Made by a program: the position numbers and the translations under genes
Assembly (NCBI GenBank): GCA_947632035.1
Contig: CANRNR010000010.1
Location: 1 to 59,461, forward strand
From: an uncultured Clostridia bacterium
GTDB taxonomy: Bacteria > Bacillota > Clostridia > TANB77 > CAG-508
Reading direction: 5' to 3'
DNA: 59,461 nt
Notes under the pieces: model-generated
The model's database searches: none
What the model was told of the DNA's origin: nothing
Seen by the model: only the letters and a program-made list of their open reading frames with translations
Part shown: positions 34,349-43,533 of the stretch, in pieces
Numbering within the stretch: position 1 is the first letter of the stretch
Layout: every line of letters begins with the position of its first letter

Positions 34349-34395
34349 TATTAAGTAAAATATATTGAAAATACAAGTATTAGAAAAGGGGAAAT

Positions 34396-35286
34396 ATGAA
34401 TAAAAAAATATATATCTTGCTAGTGGCAATAATAACAACTGTTTTTGTAGTTATTTTATTAGCTCCAAAAGAAAATAAAAAGCAAGGCGAAAACGAAAAA
34501 GTAAAAATAGTAACTTCATTTTATCCAATTTATGTTATGACTCAAAATATAACAGATGGAGCACAGGGTATAGAACTTACTAACTTAACACAAAACAATG
34601 TTGGTTGTTTACATGACTATACTTTATTAACATCAGATATGAAAAAAGTAGAGAAAGCAGACATTTTTATTGAAAATGGGCTTGGCTTAGAAAACTTTAT
34701 AGAAAAGATAATAGGTACATATCCAAATTTAAAAATTATTGACAGTAGCAAAAACATTATAAATAAGATAGAAGATGGTGAAGAGGGCACAAATCCTCAT
34801 ATTTGGACAAGCATAGAAAACTATATAATACAAATAGATACAATAACTAATTTCTTAAGTGAATATAATCCAGAAAATGCTAGTATCTATCAAGAGAATT
34901 GTAACAAGTATAAGGAAAAATTAAATGAATTAAAACTTAAGTATGATCAAGAATTAAATGATTTAAAAGGAAAAAAGGTAGTTTGCTTAGATGAAGCACT
35001 AACATATTTAATTAAAGAAATCGGCATGGAATGTATTCAAATAACTACAAATCATGAAGAAAGTACATTGTCAGCTGATACAATTAAAAATGTAATAAAT
35101 GAAATTAAAAATCAAAATATAAAAGCAATTATAGTTGGAGAAGAAGCTATAGATAATGCGAAAACTTTAGAAAAGGAAACTGATGCTAAAATATATAAAT
35201 TAGATTCTTGTATGAGCGAAAATAACTATATTTCTAGTATGCAAAATAATTTAGAAGTATTAAAACAAATATTAGAAAATAGCTAA
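34396..35286 (+). CDS. Metal ABC transporter substrate-binding protein (ZnuA-like)
   Basis: The cluster A-I family pattern is present: VKIVTSFYPIYVMTQNITDG, the first ligand His in GCLHDYTLLTSD, the second in TNPHIWTSIENY, and the late acidic ligand region KIYKLDSC. The segment that normally supplies the third His (FHDAF type) reads VCLDEALTYL, so the metal site differs. No lipobox Cys is present; the N-terminal hydrophobic segment may anchor the 296-residue protein instead. AAAAGGGG is upstream. The ATPase and permease genes follow, so uptake of Zn or Mn is likely. Confidence 0.82.
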   Translation: MNKKIYILLVAIITTVFVVILLAPKENKKQGENEKVKIVTSFYPIYVMTQNITDGAQGIELTNLTQNNVGCLHDYTLLTSDMKKVEKADIFIENGLGLENFIEKIIGTYPNLKIIDSSKNIINKIEDGEEGTNPHIWTSIENYIIQIDTITNFLSEYNPENASIYQENCNKYKEKLNELKLKYDQELNDLKGKKVVCLDEALTYLIKEIGMECIQITTNHEESTLSADTIKNVINEIKNQNIKAIIVGEEAIDNAKTLEKETDAKIYKLDSCMSENNYISSMQNNLEVLKQILENS

Positions 35287-35312
35287 AAAATTAAAAAGTA
35301 GGTGAAAATAAA

Positions 35313-36047
35313 ATGAGTGAATCAGTAGCATGTGGCTTACATTGTACTAAAATAAATCATATAAGTGTAAAGTTTGGAAAAGAAGTTGTGCTTAAAGATG
35401 TTAATCTTCATGTACATTGCGGACAACTAACAGTAATAATAGGAAGAAACGGTGCGGGAAAATCTACACTTTTAAAAGCAATTTTAGGAGAAGTGGAGCA
35501 TACAGGAAATATTGTATTTACAGATATGAAAGAAAACATAACCAAAAGAATAAAAATAGGTTATGTACCACAATCAATACACATAGAAAAACACATGCCA
35601 ACTACTGTTTACGATTTATTTGCTTCTTGCATTTGTCATGTACCAGTATTCTTAAAAAAAGATAAAAAAATTTATCAAGAAATAAAAGAACAATTAAAAC
35701 TATTTGGGGCAGAAAAATTAATAGATAAAAGCATAGGGGACTTGTCAGGAGGAGAATTACAAAGAGTGCTATTAGCAATAGCAACAAAGCCAACACCAAA
35801 CTTACTTATTTTAGATGAGCCGGTTTCAGGAATTGATAAAAATGGAACAGAGGATTTTTATGAATTAGTAAATGATTTGAAACAAAAATATGATATGTCT
35901 ATTTTATTAGTTTCACATGACTTAGATTTAGTAAAAAAATATGCAGATAAAGTAGTATTATTAGATAAAGAAGTAGTAAAAGAGGGAACGCCAGAGGAAG
36001 TATTCCATAGCTTAGAGTTTCAAAATAGGTTTGGAAGTTTGAAGTAA
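35313..36047 (+). CDS. Metal ABC transporter ATP-binding protein (ZnuC-like)
   Basis: The ABC ATPase has Walker A (GRNGAGKST), signature (LSGGELQRVLLA), Walker B (LLILDEPVSGID) and the switch His (LLVSHDLDL). Its 244 residues are normal for the metal-uptake family, which energises import through the partner permease. It has a Cys/His-rich N-terminus (ACGLHCTKINH) and CGLH/HVHCG segments that might bind metal. AGTAGGTG precedes the ATG, 26 bases after the binding-protein gene. Confidence 0.88.
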   Translation: MSESVACGLHCTKINHISVKFGKEVVLKDVNLHVHCGQLTVIIGRNGAGKSTLLKAILGEVEHTGNIVFTDMKENITKRIKIGYVPQSIHIEKHMPTTVYDLFASCICHVPVFLKKDKKIYQEIKEQLKLFGAEKLIDKSIGDLSGGELQRVLLAIATKPTPNLLILDEPVSGIDKNGTEDFYELVNDLKQKYDMSILLVSHDLDLVKKYADKVVLLDKEVVKEGTPEEVFHSLEFQNRFGSLK

Positions 36048-36150
36048 GCCTGAAAATAAAAAGATTTGAAAATAAAAACTTTTTAAAATCCAGTATAAAA
36101 GAAGCAAAATTAGATTTAAAAGTCAAAAGTAGGAGGGGAAAGAGTTAAAT

Positions 36151-36993
36151 ATGGACCTTATTTATAGCATATTGGAAGCAATATTACCATTTGAATTTAT
36201 AGAATATACCTTTATGAAAAATGCACTACTTGCTATTTTATTAGTAACACCAGTATTTGCAATATTAGGAACAATGATTGTAAATAATAAAATGGCATTT
36301 TTCTCAGATGCCCTTGGGCATTCAGCATTAACAGGTATAGCAATAGGAATGGTACTAGGAATTAGTAATATGAATATTTCAATGATATTTTTTGCAGTAA
36401 TATTTGCTCTTTTACTTAACTTTGTAAAAAATAAAACAACTTATGGAGCAGATACAATAATTAGCGTATTTTCTTCAATAGCAATAGCACTTGGCTTAGC
36501 TATGCTTGCACAAAGTGGAAACTTTAATAAATATTCTAGTTATTTGGTTGGAGATATTTTAAGTATAAGTAATATAGAAATTTTATACTTATTCATAGCT
36601 TTTATAGCTGTATTTGCATTTTGGTATTTTACATTTAATAAATTAAATGTGCTTAGCATAAATAGTACATTAGCAAAAAGTAGGGGAGTAAACACAAAAT
36701 TAATTGATAATATTTTTGTTATTTTAATTGCAGTTATTGTTATGATCTCAATTCGTTGGATTGGTATTTTACTAATAAATTCATTATTAATTTTACCAGC
36801 AGCTTCAAGTAGAAATGTTGCTAAGAATATGAGAAGTTATCATTTATTATCAGTTATATTCTCATTATTCTCTGGAATTGCAGGCTTAGTAATTTCGTAT
36901 TATTGGAACATTCCAACAGGTTCTATGATAGTTCTAATCTCAGGAATAATTTATTTTATTACTTTTGGAATAAGAAAATTGGTTAAAGAGTAA
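36151..36993 (+). CDS. Metal ABC transporter permease (ZnuB-like)
   Basis: This 280-residue integral membrane protein has about eight segments and the family motifs FFSDALGHSALTGIAIG and SLLILPAASSRNVAKNMRSY. It forms the channel of the zinc or manganese importer with the two preceding gene products. AGGAGGGGA precedes the ATG. Its stop codon overlaps the first base of the 28-base arm of the inverted repeat that separates it from pflA. Confidence 0.9.
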   Translation: MDLIYSILEAILPFEFIEYTFMKNALLAILLVTPVFAILGTMIVNNKMAFFSDALGHSALTGIAIGMVLGISNMNISMIFFAVIFALLLNFVKNKTTYGADTIISVFSSIAIALGLAMLAQSGNFNKYSSYLVGDILSISNIEILYLFIAFIAVFAFWYFTFNKLNVLSINSTLAKSRGVNTKLIDNIFVILIAVIVMISIRWIGILLINSLLILPAASSRNVAKNMRSYHLLSVIFSLFSGIAGLVISYYWNIPTGSMIVLISGIIYFITFGIRKLVKE

Positions 36994-37139
36994 GACAATG
37001 GGACGGGGTTTTTGTCTTAACAAAAATTAATATATTTATTAGGAATTTATAAAAATATATCTACTAATAATTTTAAAAGATAAAATATAATTAATTTTTT
37101 GCCTAAAAAGCTTAAGACAAAAACCCCGTCCCATTGTCT
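36993..37139. repeat. 147-bp inverted-repeat element between convergent genes
   Basis: The 28 bases at 36993-37020, starting AGACAATGGGACGGGG, are the exact reverse complement of 37112-37139. The interior (about 90 bases, very AT-rich) continues the pairing imperfectly. The arms are GC-rich relative to context, and the ends fall within the stop codons of znuB and pflA. The structure matches a miniature inverted-repeat transposable element or REP-type palindrome; it can also act as a bidirectional terminator. Confidence 0.8.
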
Positions 37140-37857
37140 AAATTCCTAATATTTTCTTAGCCCTATCCACATCATCAGGTGTTGCAGTAGGAACACCATC
37201 CAAAGGATATTTACTACCAAGTTTTTCCCATTTAAATCTACCCATATCATGATATGGAAGAATCTCAACTTTTTTCACAGTTTTCAAAGTATCAATAAAA
37301 TTTTTTAAGTCAATTAAATCTTTTTCATTATCTGTAATTCCGGGAACTAACACTTGTCTAATCCACATATCTTTATTATTATCACTTAAATATTCAGCAA
37401 AAGCAAGCTCATTTTTATTAGAAACCCCAGTCAAATCTTTACAAACTTCATCATTTATACTTTTTATATCTAATAGAAATAAATCAGCTAAATCAATTAC
37501 TTTTTTTATATCTTCAGTAATAGGAAAATTTCCAGAAGTATCAATAGCAGTATGAATTCCGTCAGCCTTTAATTTTTCAATAAGTGGAATTAAAAACTTA
37601 ACTTGTAATAATGGCTCGCCACCGCTAATTGTAACTCCACCACCAGAAGGCATAAAATAGTTTTTATATCTTTCTATTTTAGCAATTATTTCATTTATGG
37701 TATAAAGCATACCACCGCAAGTATTCCATGTATCTCTATTATGGCAATATTTACATTTTAAATGACATCCTTGCATGAAAATTACGAACCTGATTCCAGG
37801 TCCGTCAACTGTGCCAAATGATTCAAATGAGTGAATTCTTGCTTTTAGTTCGTCCAT
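37138..37857 (-). CDS. pflA: Pyruvate formate-lyase-activating enzyme
   Basis: The radical SAM cluster motif CHLKCKYC is at about residues 30-37, followed by GGGVTISGGEPLLQ, typical of PflA. The enzyme installs the glycyl radical on PflB. It has 239 residues, the normal size. GAAAGGAAAAAATGG precedes the start. It lies 87 bases downstream of pflB on the same strand and ends inside the inverted-repeat element. Confidence 0.95.
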   Translation of the reverse strand: MDELKARIHSFESFGTVDGPGIRFVIFMQGCHLKCKYCHNRDTWNTCGGMLYTINEIIAKIERYKNYFMPSGGGVTISGGEPLLQVKFLIPLIEKLKADGIHTAIDTSGNFPITEDIKKVIDLADLFLLDIKSINDEVCKDLTGVSNKNELAFAEYLSDNNKDMWIRQVLVPGITDNEKDLIDLKNFIDTLKTVKKVEILPYHDMGRFKWEKLGSKYPLDGVPTATPDDVDRAKKILGI

Positions 37858-37944
37858 TTTTTCCTTTCAATTATTTAATTCTTAAAATACTGTAAAATGA
37901 GCAGGTCAGAATGCATAACTGTTTATCTGACCTGTTCAAAAACA

Positions 37945-40188
37945 TTAAATACTCTCATGAATTGTTCTGTTTATAACATCTAATTGTTGCTCTCTAGTTA
38001 ATTTAGTAAAGTTTACAGCATAGCCAGACACACGAATTGTAAGTTGTGGATATTTTTCAGGGTGATCCATAGCATCTAAAAGTAAACTTCTATCAAATAC
38101 ATTTACGTTTATATGGTGACCAGTTTGAATGAAGAAACCATCTAACATATTTACTAAATTTGATATCTTAGAAACTTCGTCTTTTCCAAGTGTTCCAGGT
38201 GTGATAGAGAAGGTATAAGATATACCATCTTCTGCATATTCATAAGGTAGTTTTGAAATAGTATTCATAACTGCAAGTGCACCATTAGTATCTCTACCAT
38301 GAAGTGGGTTAGCACCAGGACCAAAAGGCTCTCCGTCTTTTCTTCCATCAGGTGTAGTTCCTGTATTTTTTCCATAAACTACATTAGATGTAATTGTTAA
38401 TATTGAAAGTGTTGGTCTTGAATGCTTGTAAGTATGGTGACTTTCTAATTTTTTCATAAATGTTTTTACAACTGAAACAGCAATATCGTCAACTCTATCA
38501 TCATCATTACCGTATTTTGGAAAATCTCCTTCAACTTGATAGTCAACTGCTAATCCAGTTTCATCACGAATAACTTTTACTTTAGCATATTTTATAGCAG
38601 ATAAAGAGTCTGCAACAACTGATAAACCTGCGATACCGCAAGCCATTGTTCTTAATAAATCTCTTTCTCTGTCATGTAAAGCCATTTCTAAAGCTTCGTA
38701 AGAATATTTATCATGCATATAATGAATCATATTAAGTGCTTTAATATAAATTTTTGCAACATAATCCATCATGCAATTAAATTTTTCCATTACTTCATCA
38801 TAATTTAAATATTCAGATGTGATAGGCTCAAAACGAGGTGTAACTTGTTTTCCAGTTTTTTCATCTCTACCACCATTTATAGCGTATAATAAAGTTTTAG
38901 CTAAGTTTGCTCTTGCACCAAAGAATTGCATTTGTTTACCTACCTTCATAGCAGATACGCAACAAGCAATAGCATAGTCATCACCTAAAGTAATTCTCAT
39001 TAAATCATCATTTTCATATTGAATAGAAGATGTTTTAATTGAAATCATTGCACAGTATTTTTTGAAACCTTCAGGTAAATTTTTAGACCATAATACTGTT
39101 AAATTTGGCTCTGGTGCAGGTCCTAAATTTATTAATGTATGAAGAACTCTAAAAGAGTTTTTTGTAACTAAAGTTCTACCATCAATGCTCATACCACCAA
39201 TGCTTTCAGTAACCCAAACAGGGTCTCCACTAAATAAAGCGTTATATTCAGGTGCTCTTAAGAAACGAACCATTCTTAATTTCATAACGAAGTGGTCCAT
39301 TAATTCTTGAGCTTCATTTTCTGTTATAACTCCGTTTTTTAAATCTCTTTCAATATAAATATCTAAGAAAGTAGATGTTCTACCTAAACTCATTGCAGCA
39401 CCATTTTGATCTTTAATAGCTGCTAGATATCCAAAATATAGCCATTGTATAGCTTCTTTGGCATTTGAAGCAGGTTTAGAAATATCAAAACCGTAGCTTT
39501 GAGCCATTTGTTTTAATTCATTTAAAGCAACAATTTGGTCATGAATTTCTTCTCTTTGACGAATCATTTCTTCTGTCATTTCATCAGCATCTACAATAGA
39601 AAAAGCCTCTTGTTTTTCAGCAATTAAAGTATCTACACCATATAGAGCAACTCTTCTGTAATCACCAATAATTCTTCCACGACCATAACCATCAGGAAGA
39701 CCTGTAATTAAGTGTGAGCTTCTAGCTGCTCTAATTTCAGGTGTATATACAGAGAAAACACCATCATTGTGAGTTCTTCTTAAATCATGATAAATATGAG
39801 AAATTTGCTCATCAACTTTATATCCATAGCTTTCACAAGATTTCTCAACTATTCTAATACCACCATTTGGCATAATAGCTCTTTTTAAAGGTTTATCAGT
39901 TTGAAAACCAACAATTTCCTCTAAGTCTTTATCAATATATCCTGGAGCAAAACGATTAATTCCAGATGGGGTAGAAGAGTCTACATCTAAAACACCACCA
40001 TTTTCTGTTTCCTTCTTATATAAATCTAAAACATTATTCCATAATTTTTTAGTCTTTTCAGTTGGACCTACTAAAAATGAATCATCTCCTTCATAAGGTG
40101 TGTAGTTTGCTTGAATAAAGCCTCTAACATCGATTTCTTTAGTCCATTCACCTTGTTTGTTAAAACCATTCCATTGTTCAAAATCCAT
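37945..40188 (-). CDS. pflB: Formate C-acetyltransferase (pyruvate formate-lyase)
   Basis: PflB splits pyruvate with CoA into acetyl-CoA and formate in anaerobic metabolism. Its 747 residues include the catalytic pair Cys-Cys in [11 protein letters not shown] and the glycyl-radical motif [14 protein letters not shown] near the C-terminus. GGAGGTATTTTAAATGG precedes the start. pflA follows in the same operon. The complete glycyl motif here contrasts with the truncated NrdD-like protein at 23412. Confidence 0.97.
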   Translation of the reverse strand: MDFEQWNGFNKQGEWTKEIDVRGFIQANYTPYEGDDSFLVGPTEKTKKLWNNVLDLYKKETENGGVLDVDSSTPSGINRFAPGYIDKDLEEIVGFQTDKPLKRAIMPNGGIRIVEKSCESYGYKVDEQISHIYHDLRRTHNDGVFSVYTPEIRAARSSHLITGLPDGYGRGRIIGDYRRVALYGVDTLIAEKQEAFSIVDADEMTEEMIRQREEIHDQIVALNELKQMAQSYGFDISKPASNAKEAIQWLYFGYLAAIKDQNGAAMSLGRTSTFLDIYIERDLKNGVITENEAQELMDHFVMKLRMVRFLRAPEYNALFSGDPVWVTESIGGMSIDGRTLVTKNSFRVLHTLINLGPAPEPNLTVLWSKNLPEGFKKYCAMISIKTSSIQYENDDLMRITLGDDYAIACCVSAMKVGKQMQFFGARANLAKTLLYAINGGRDEKTGKQVTPRFEPITSEYLNYDEVMEKFNCMMDYVAKIYIKALNMIHYMHDKYSYEALEMALHDRERDLLRTMACGIAGLSVVADSLSAIKYAKVKVIRDETGLAVDYQVEGDFPKYGNDDDRVDDIAVSVVKTFMKKLESHHTYKHSRPTLSILTITSNVVYGKNTGTTPDGRKDGEPFGPGANPLHGRDTNGALAVMNTISKLPYEYAEDGISYTFSITPGTLGKDEVSKISNLVNMLDGFFIQTGHHINVNVFDRSLLLDAMDHPEKYPQLTIRVSGYAVNFTKLTREQQLDVINRTIHESI

Positions 40189-40463
40189 TTAAAATACCTC
40201 CTATAAGTTGTTAATTCTTTTAAGTTTGAATTATTAATTTATTAAGTTTAAGCTTCAACATATTTAAAAGTCTAAACATTAATTTGCCTGAAATTTAAGT
40301 ATTAAAATTTAAAATGCGTATTGATAATATTAGCATAAATTTAAATATTTATCAATACTTCAATTTAAAAAACGACAATAATATTCAAAAATATTACAAT
40401 ATCGAAAAAAAGCAAGAATTATATATATAATTCTTGCTTTTAATATAACCACTTTAACAAAAA
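40189..40463. other. Spacer between pflB and XRE gene, with terminator
   Basis: The region upstream of pflB is AT-rich. AGCAAGAATTATA/TATAATTCTTGCT (40411-40440) is flanked by A- and T-runs and serves as terminator for the XRE gene on the minus strand. No convincing CRP/Fnr/Rex site was identified for pfl. Confidence 0.6.
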
Positions 40464-40790
40464 CTATTCTTCTTCACTAATAACTTTTGCGATTTTGTAA
40501 ATTAGTTTTTGTTTTTCAGGAGGAATTGAACTTAAAATTTCATTAAACTCAGAAGTGAGATAATTAGAAGATTTACTAGAAACTCCATTTAAAATGTAGC
40601 CTTCTGAAACGCCTAAAATATCACAAATTTGAGTTAATCTTTTTAAATTTATATGAGAATTTCCACGTTCAACTCTGCTTAAAAATGCAATTGAAACATC
40701 TAATTTTTCAGCTAAATTGTCTTGAGTCATTTTTTTATCAAGTCTAGCTTTCTTTAGTCTTTGACCAATAATAGTATAATCAAGTGCCAT
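40464..40790 (-). CDS. XRE-family transcriptional regulator
   Basis: The 108-residue protein has a Cro/C1 helix-turn-helix (IIGQRLKKARLDKKMTQDNLA, SIAFLSRVERGNSHINLKRL, about residues 6-62) and a short Ser/Glu-rich C-terminal part. Such small single-domain repressors are common in Clostridia. The ATG at 40790 follows GGGGGT at good distance; an earlier ATG at 40805 overlaps that site. The target is unknown. Confidence 0.85.
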   Translation of the reverse strand: MALDYTIIGQRLKKARLDKKMTQDNLAEKLDVSIAFLSRVERGNSHINLKRLTQICDILGVSEGYILNGVSSKSSNYLTSEFNEILSSIPPEKQKLIYKIAKVISEEE

Positions 40791-41239
40791 AAAATTTACC
40801 CCCATATTTCATTTAAACTATATATAGCATTTAATTTTGAAACATTACAGATACAAAACGGTTAATATTGCTAAATAAGTTACATATTGATTTCTAATAA
40901 TATTTTGTACAATAAAGCTAGAAATATTAGATTTTCAAGTTAAAAATATTTTACATATATGGAAAAGAGTACCAAATTGTAAATATGAAATTTTTTTTAT
41001 GAAGATGATTAAAATAGAAACTAAAATTACTATTAAGTAAAAAAATATAGACAAATTGTACTAAAAAATTTTAACTTTTGCTTGCTTTATACTTTTTCTT
41101 ATGCTACAATATTCGTGGCTTTTAAAAGAAGCTTAAATGAATTTAATTATTTTTGAAACTATCCCTTCTTAAATTTGATATTAAAAAGGTCATTGTATCA
41201 AAATATTAAATGTCAAAAATAAAGAAGGAGGTATATATC
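40791..41239. promoter_or_regulatory. Spacer with promoter of zinc-ribbon gene
   Basis: TTGCTT (41082-41087), 17 bases, TACAAT (41105-41110) with an extended TG lies here, followed by a short GCTTTT/AAAAGAAGC stem and a 130-base leader. The remainder upstream (40806-41080) shows no coding frame, tRNA or clear structure. Confidence 0.6.
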
Positions 41240-41404
41240 ATGGCAGATAAAACTTTAAAATGCAAAGACTGTGGAGCAGAATTTGTTTTTACAGAAGGTG
41301 AACAACAATTCTATGCTGAAAAAGGTTTCACAAATGAGCCTCAAAGATGCCCAGAATGCAGAAAAGCAAGAAAAGCACAAAGAAGAAATAACAATAATGC
41401 TTAA
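41240..41404 (+). CDS. Small zinc-ribbon protein
   Basis: This 54-residue basic protein has two CxxC pairs, in LKCKDCGAEF and PQRCPECRKARK, matching the short zinc-ribbon (zf-trcl-type) family. It probably binds zinc and perhaps nucleic acid or ribosomes; the function is unproven. AAGGAGG lies seven bases before the ATG; an in-frame ATG at 41210 is too distant. It is a single-gene unit with an extended -10 promoter and a terminator. Confidence 0.85.
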   Translation: MADKTLKCKDCGAEFVFTEGEQQFYAEKGFTNEPQRCPECRKARKAQRRNNNNA

Positions 41405-41434
41405 AATATCAAAAATAAAATTATATTAAAAACA

Positions 41435-41467
41435 AAAAAATCTACCTTTAAAAAGGTAGATTTTTTG
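41435..41467. terminator. Terminator shared by zinc-ribbon gene and spoIIID
   Basis: AAAAAATCTACCTTT pairs with AGGTAGATTTTTT. The A- and T-flanks serve both converging genes. Confidence 0.85.
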
Positions 41468-41469
41468 TT

Positions 41470-41736
41470 TCATATAGCCTCTTCATGATGGCTATACTTC
41501 ATTTTTGTAGCAAGGCCTCCTCTTATGTGTCTTTCAGCTTTGTTTTCATCTAATATTTGCCTAACCTCATGAGCTAAAATGGGGTTTATCTTAAGTAATC
41601 TTTCACTTACATCTTTGTGAACAGTACTTTTACTAACACCAAACTTCTTGGCAGCTCCTCTAACAGTATCTTTGCTATCTATAATATATTGTGCTAAATT
41701 AACAGCACGTTCTTCTATTGATACATTTCTTTTCAA
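41470..41736 (-). CDS. spoIIID: Sporulation transcriptional regulator SpoIIID
   Basis: The 88-residue protein has the conserved helix-turn-helix AKKFGVSKSTVHKDVSERL and the C-terminal basic helix RHIRGGLATKMKYSHH. SpoIIID switches mother-cell genes between the sigma-E and sigma-K phases. The ribosome site CAAGGGGG lies upstream. It is divergent from yabG, a gene of the same mother-cell programme. Confidence 0.96.
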   Translation of the reverse strand: MKRNVSIEERAVNLAQYIIDSKDTVRGAAKKFGVSKSTVHKDVSERLLKINPILAHEVRQILDENKAERHIRGGLATKMKYSHHEEAI

Positions 41737-42007
41737 ATGAAAAACCCCCTTGAAATAACGCTGTTTTGTACATTGTATTCAAGGAGAGTTTGTATTAGAA
41801 CAAATAATATTTTGTTATTTCTTTTTGGCTATATAATAAGAAGAAAGAATGTATACAATCCTTAAAAAATTTTACCCTGTCACCAAACTACAAAATACGA
41901 CATAAAATATGATAACTGCATATTTATAAAATGCAAAATTCTTTCTATAAAGGAATGTAGGGGAGTTACCCCAAAAAAAGCAAATCTAGAAAGGAATGAA
42001 TTTTGAT
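41737..42007. other. Divergent spoIIID/yabG control region
   Basis: The gap holds CCTTGAA/TTCAAGG arms near spoIIID. The 13-mer TGTCGTATTTTGT (minus strand, 41902-41890) also occurs upstream of the XRE gene at 51392. A GGGG-AGTTA-CCCC mini-hairpin (about 41961-41973) precedes yabG. No promoter could be assigned with confidence; sporulation sigma factors are expected. Confidence 0.4.
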
Positions 42008-42836
42008 ATGAAAAAACTTAAGAAAGGTGACATTGTAGCAAGATTATCATACGGAAAAGATATAATATTTGTAATACAAAGAATAATAAAAACAAAAGAC
42101 GGAGAGCAAATAGCAATTTTAAATGGCTTAACAGTTAGAGTTCAGGCAGATAGCCCATTAGAAGATTTAGAAGAAGTAAGTCCTAAAATTGTAGAAGAGC
42201 ACATAAGAAAAGTAGAAGAAAAAGCATTAAAACGAATTAAAAAACAAGAAGAAATGAAAAATTTATCTAAGCCATTTCGTGAAACTCTAGTCTCTTATAC
42301 AGGAAGAATTCTTCATATAGATGGTGATAGAAAGTATAGTGAAAAATCTCGTAGATACTATAAAAAGCTAGGCTTAACAGCATTTGTAAAAAACATACCT
42401 GAAAGAAATCAACCATATTATATAAAAGGTTTAATACAAAGGTATGAGCCAGATATACTAATAATCACACGGACATGACGGAATGATTAGAAAAGGAGCA
42501 AGATTTAACGATTTATCAAATTATAGAAATTCAAAATATTTTGTTTCAGCAGTAATTGAAGCAAGAAAGCAAAAACTAGATAAAGATTTGGTAATTTTTG
42601 CAGGAGCCTGCCAAAGTTATTATGAAAAACTAATGCTTGCAGGAGCAAATTTTGCATCATCTCCAGCAAGAATACTAATTGATTTTATGGATCCACTTAT
42701 TGTAGCTGAAAAAATAGCGACAACAAATGAAGAAAAATTTGTAACAATTAGAGATATGGAAGAAGAACTTAGAGACGGACAAAGAGGGGTAAGTGGAATA
42801 GGTGGTCAAGGAAAGAAGAAGACACTTTTGGTTTAA
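42008..42836 (+). CDS. yabG: Sporulation peptidase YabG, read through a +1 shift at CGG
   Basis: YabG is a protease that processes spore coat and germination proteins. Frame one (MKKLKKGDIVARLSYGKDI...YEPDILIIT) reaches in-frame CGG at 42470-42472 and stops one codon later. Skipping the C yields GGA CAT GAC GGA, giving ITGHDGMIRKG, the family's continuous sequence. It then runs NDLSNYRNSKYFVSAVIEAR...FVTIRDMEEELRDGQRGVSG to 42836. Both halves are intact and in the normal order, so only the single base interrupts the gene. AAAGGA precedes ATG 42008; the ATG at 41996 abuts it. veg follows, a common arrangement. Confidence 0.85.
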
Positions 42837-43043
42837 ATTAAAGATAAAATATAAATTGTTTTTACTAAATTGTAAGAAGTAATTTTAAAATAAAAATAAG
42901 CTTTAAAATCAAAAAATAGTTACGGAAATAAGTGTTATAAAGATTATATTACAAACACGTAATAAAATTGTAATACAAATGTAACAAAACTATAAAAGCA
43001 TTGATACAACTGAGATATAAGCCATGACATAAACCGAACTTTT

Positions 43044-43072
43044 TTGACATTTTTAGCTAAAAATGATATAAT
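43044..43072 (+). promoter_or_regulatory. veg promoter
   Basis: TTGACA (43044-43049), 17 bases, TATAAT (43067-43072) with an extended TGA. It is among the best promoters in the window, in line with the strong veg promoter of Bacillus. Confidence 0.85.
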
Positions 43073-43101
43073 TTGCCCATATTAAAAAAGTAGGTGATGT
43101 T

Positions 43102-43401
43102 ATGATTTGTCCAAACGATATTGCTAGTTTGAAAACTGACATTAATGAAATGGTCGGACAAAAGATAATTGTCAAAGGATCTCTTGGAAGATGCAAAACC
43201 TTTGAAAAAGAAGCTACAATAGAAAAAGCTTATCCAAATATTTTTGTTATTAAATATGAGGAAGAGAAAAGAAATGTTACTTATAGCTATACTGATGTCT
43301 TAACAAGAACTGTAGAAGTGGATGTATTTGATGGAACTAGTTATAGTCCACTTATTCCACCACCTGTACTTGAAGCAAAAAGACAAAAGAATTTAGCATA
43401 A
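43102..43401 (+). CDS. veg: Veg family protein
   Basis: The 99-residue protein fits the Veg family (DIASLKTDINEMVGQKIIVK...GRCKTFEKEATIEKAYPNIFVI...RNVTYSYTDVLT). It is highly expressed in Bacillus and linked to biofilm and germination control, with unclear mechanism. It has AGTAGGTGATG upstream and an excellent promoter. It follows yabG as in other Firmicutes. Confidence 0.9.
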   Translation: MICPNDIASLKTDINEMVGQKIIVKGSLGRCKTFEKEATIEKAYPNIFVIKYEEEKRNVTYSYTDVLTRTVEVDVFDGTSYSPLIPPPVLEAKRQKNLA

Positions 43402-43453
43402 GTTAAAAATAATTTTACCAAAAAATTATTTTAACAAAATTTAATTAAAAACA

Positions 43454-43485
43454 AAAAATTCCTAATTTTTAGGAATTTTTTTTGT
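43454..43485 (+). terminator. Terminator after veg
   Basis: AAAAATTCCTAA pairs with TTAGGAATTTTT and runs into T. Confidence 0.8.
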
Positions 43486-43533
43486 CCCTAAACATATATA
43501 TAAATTAGAAAAAATGAATAGGAGGGATAAAAA

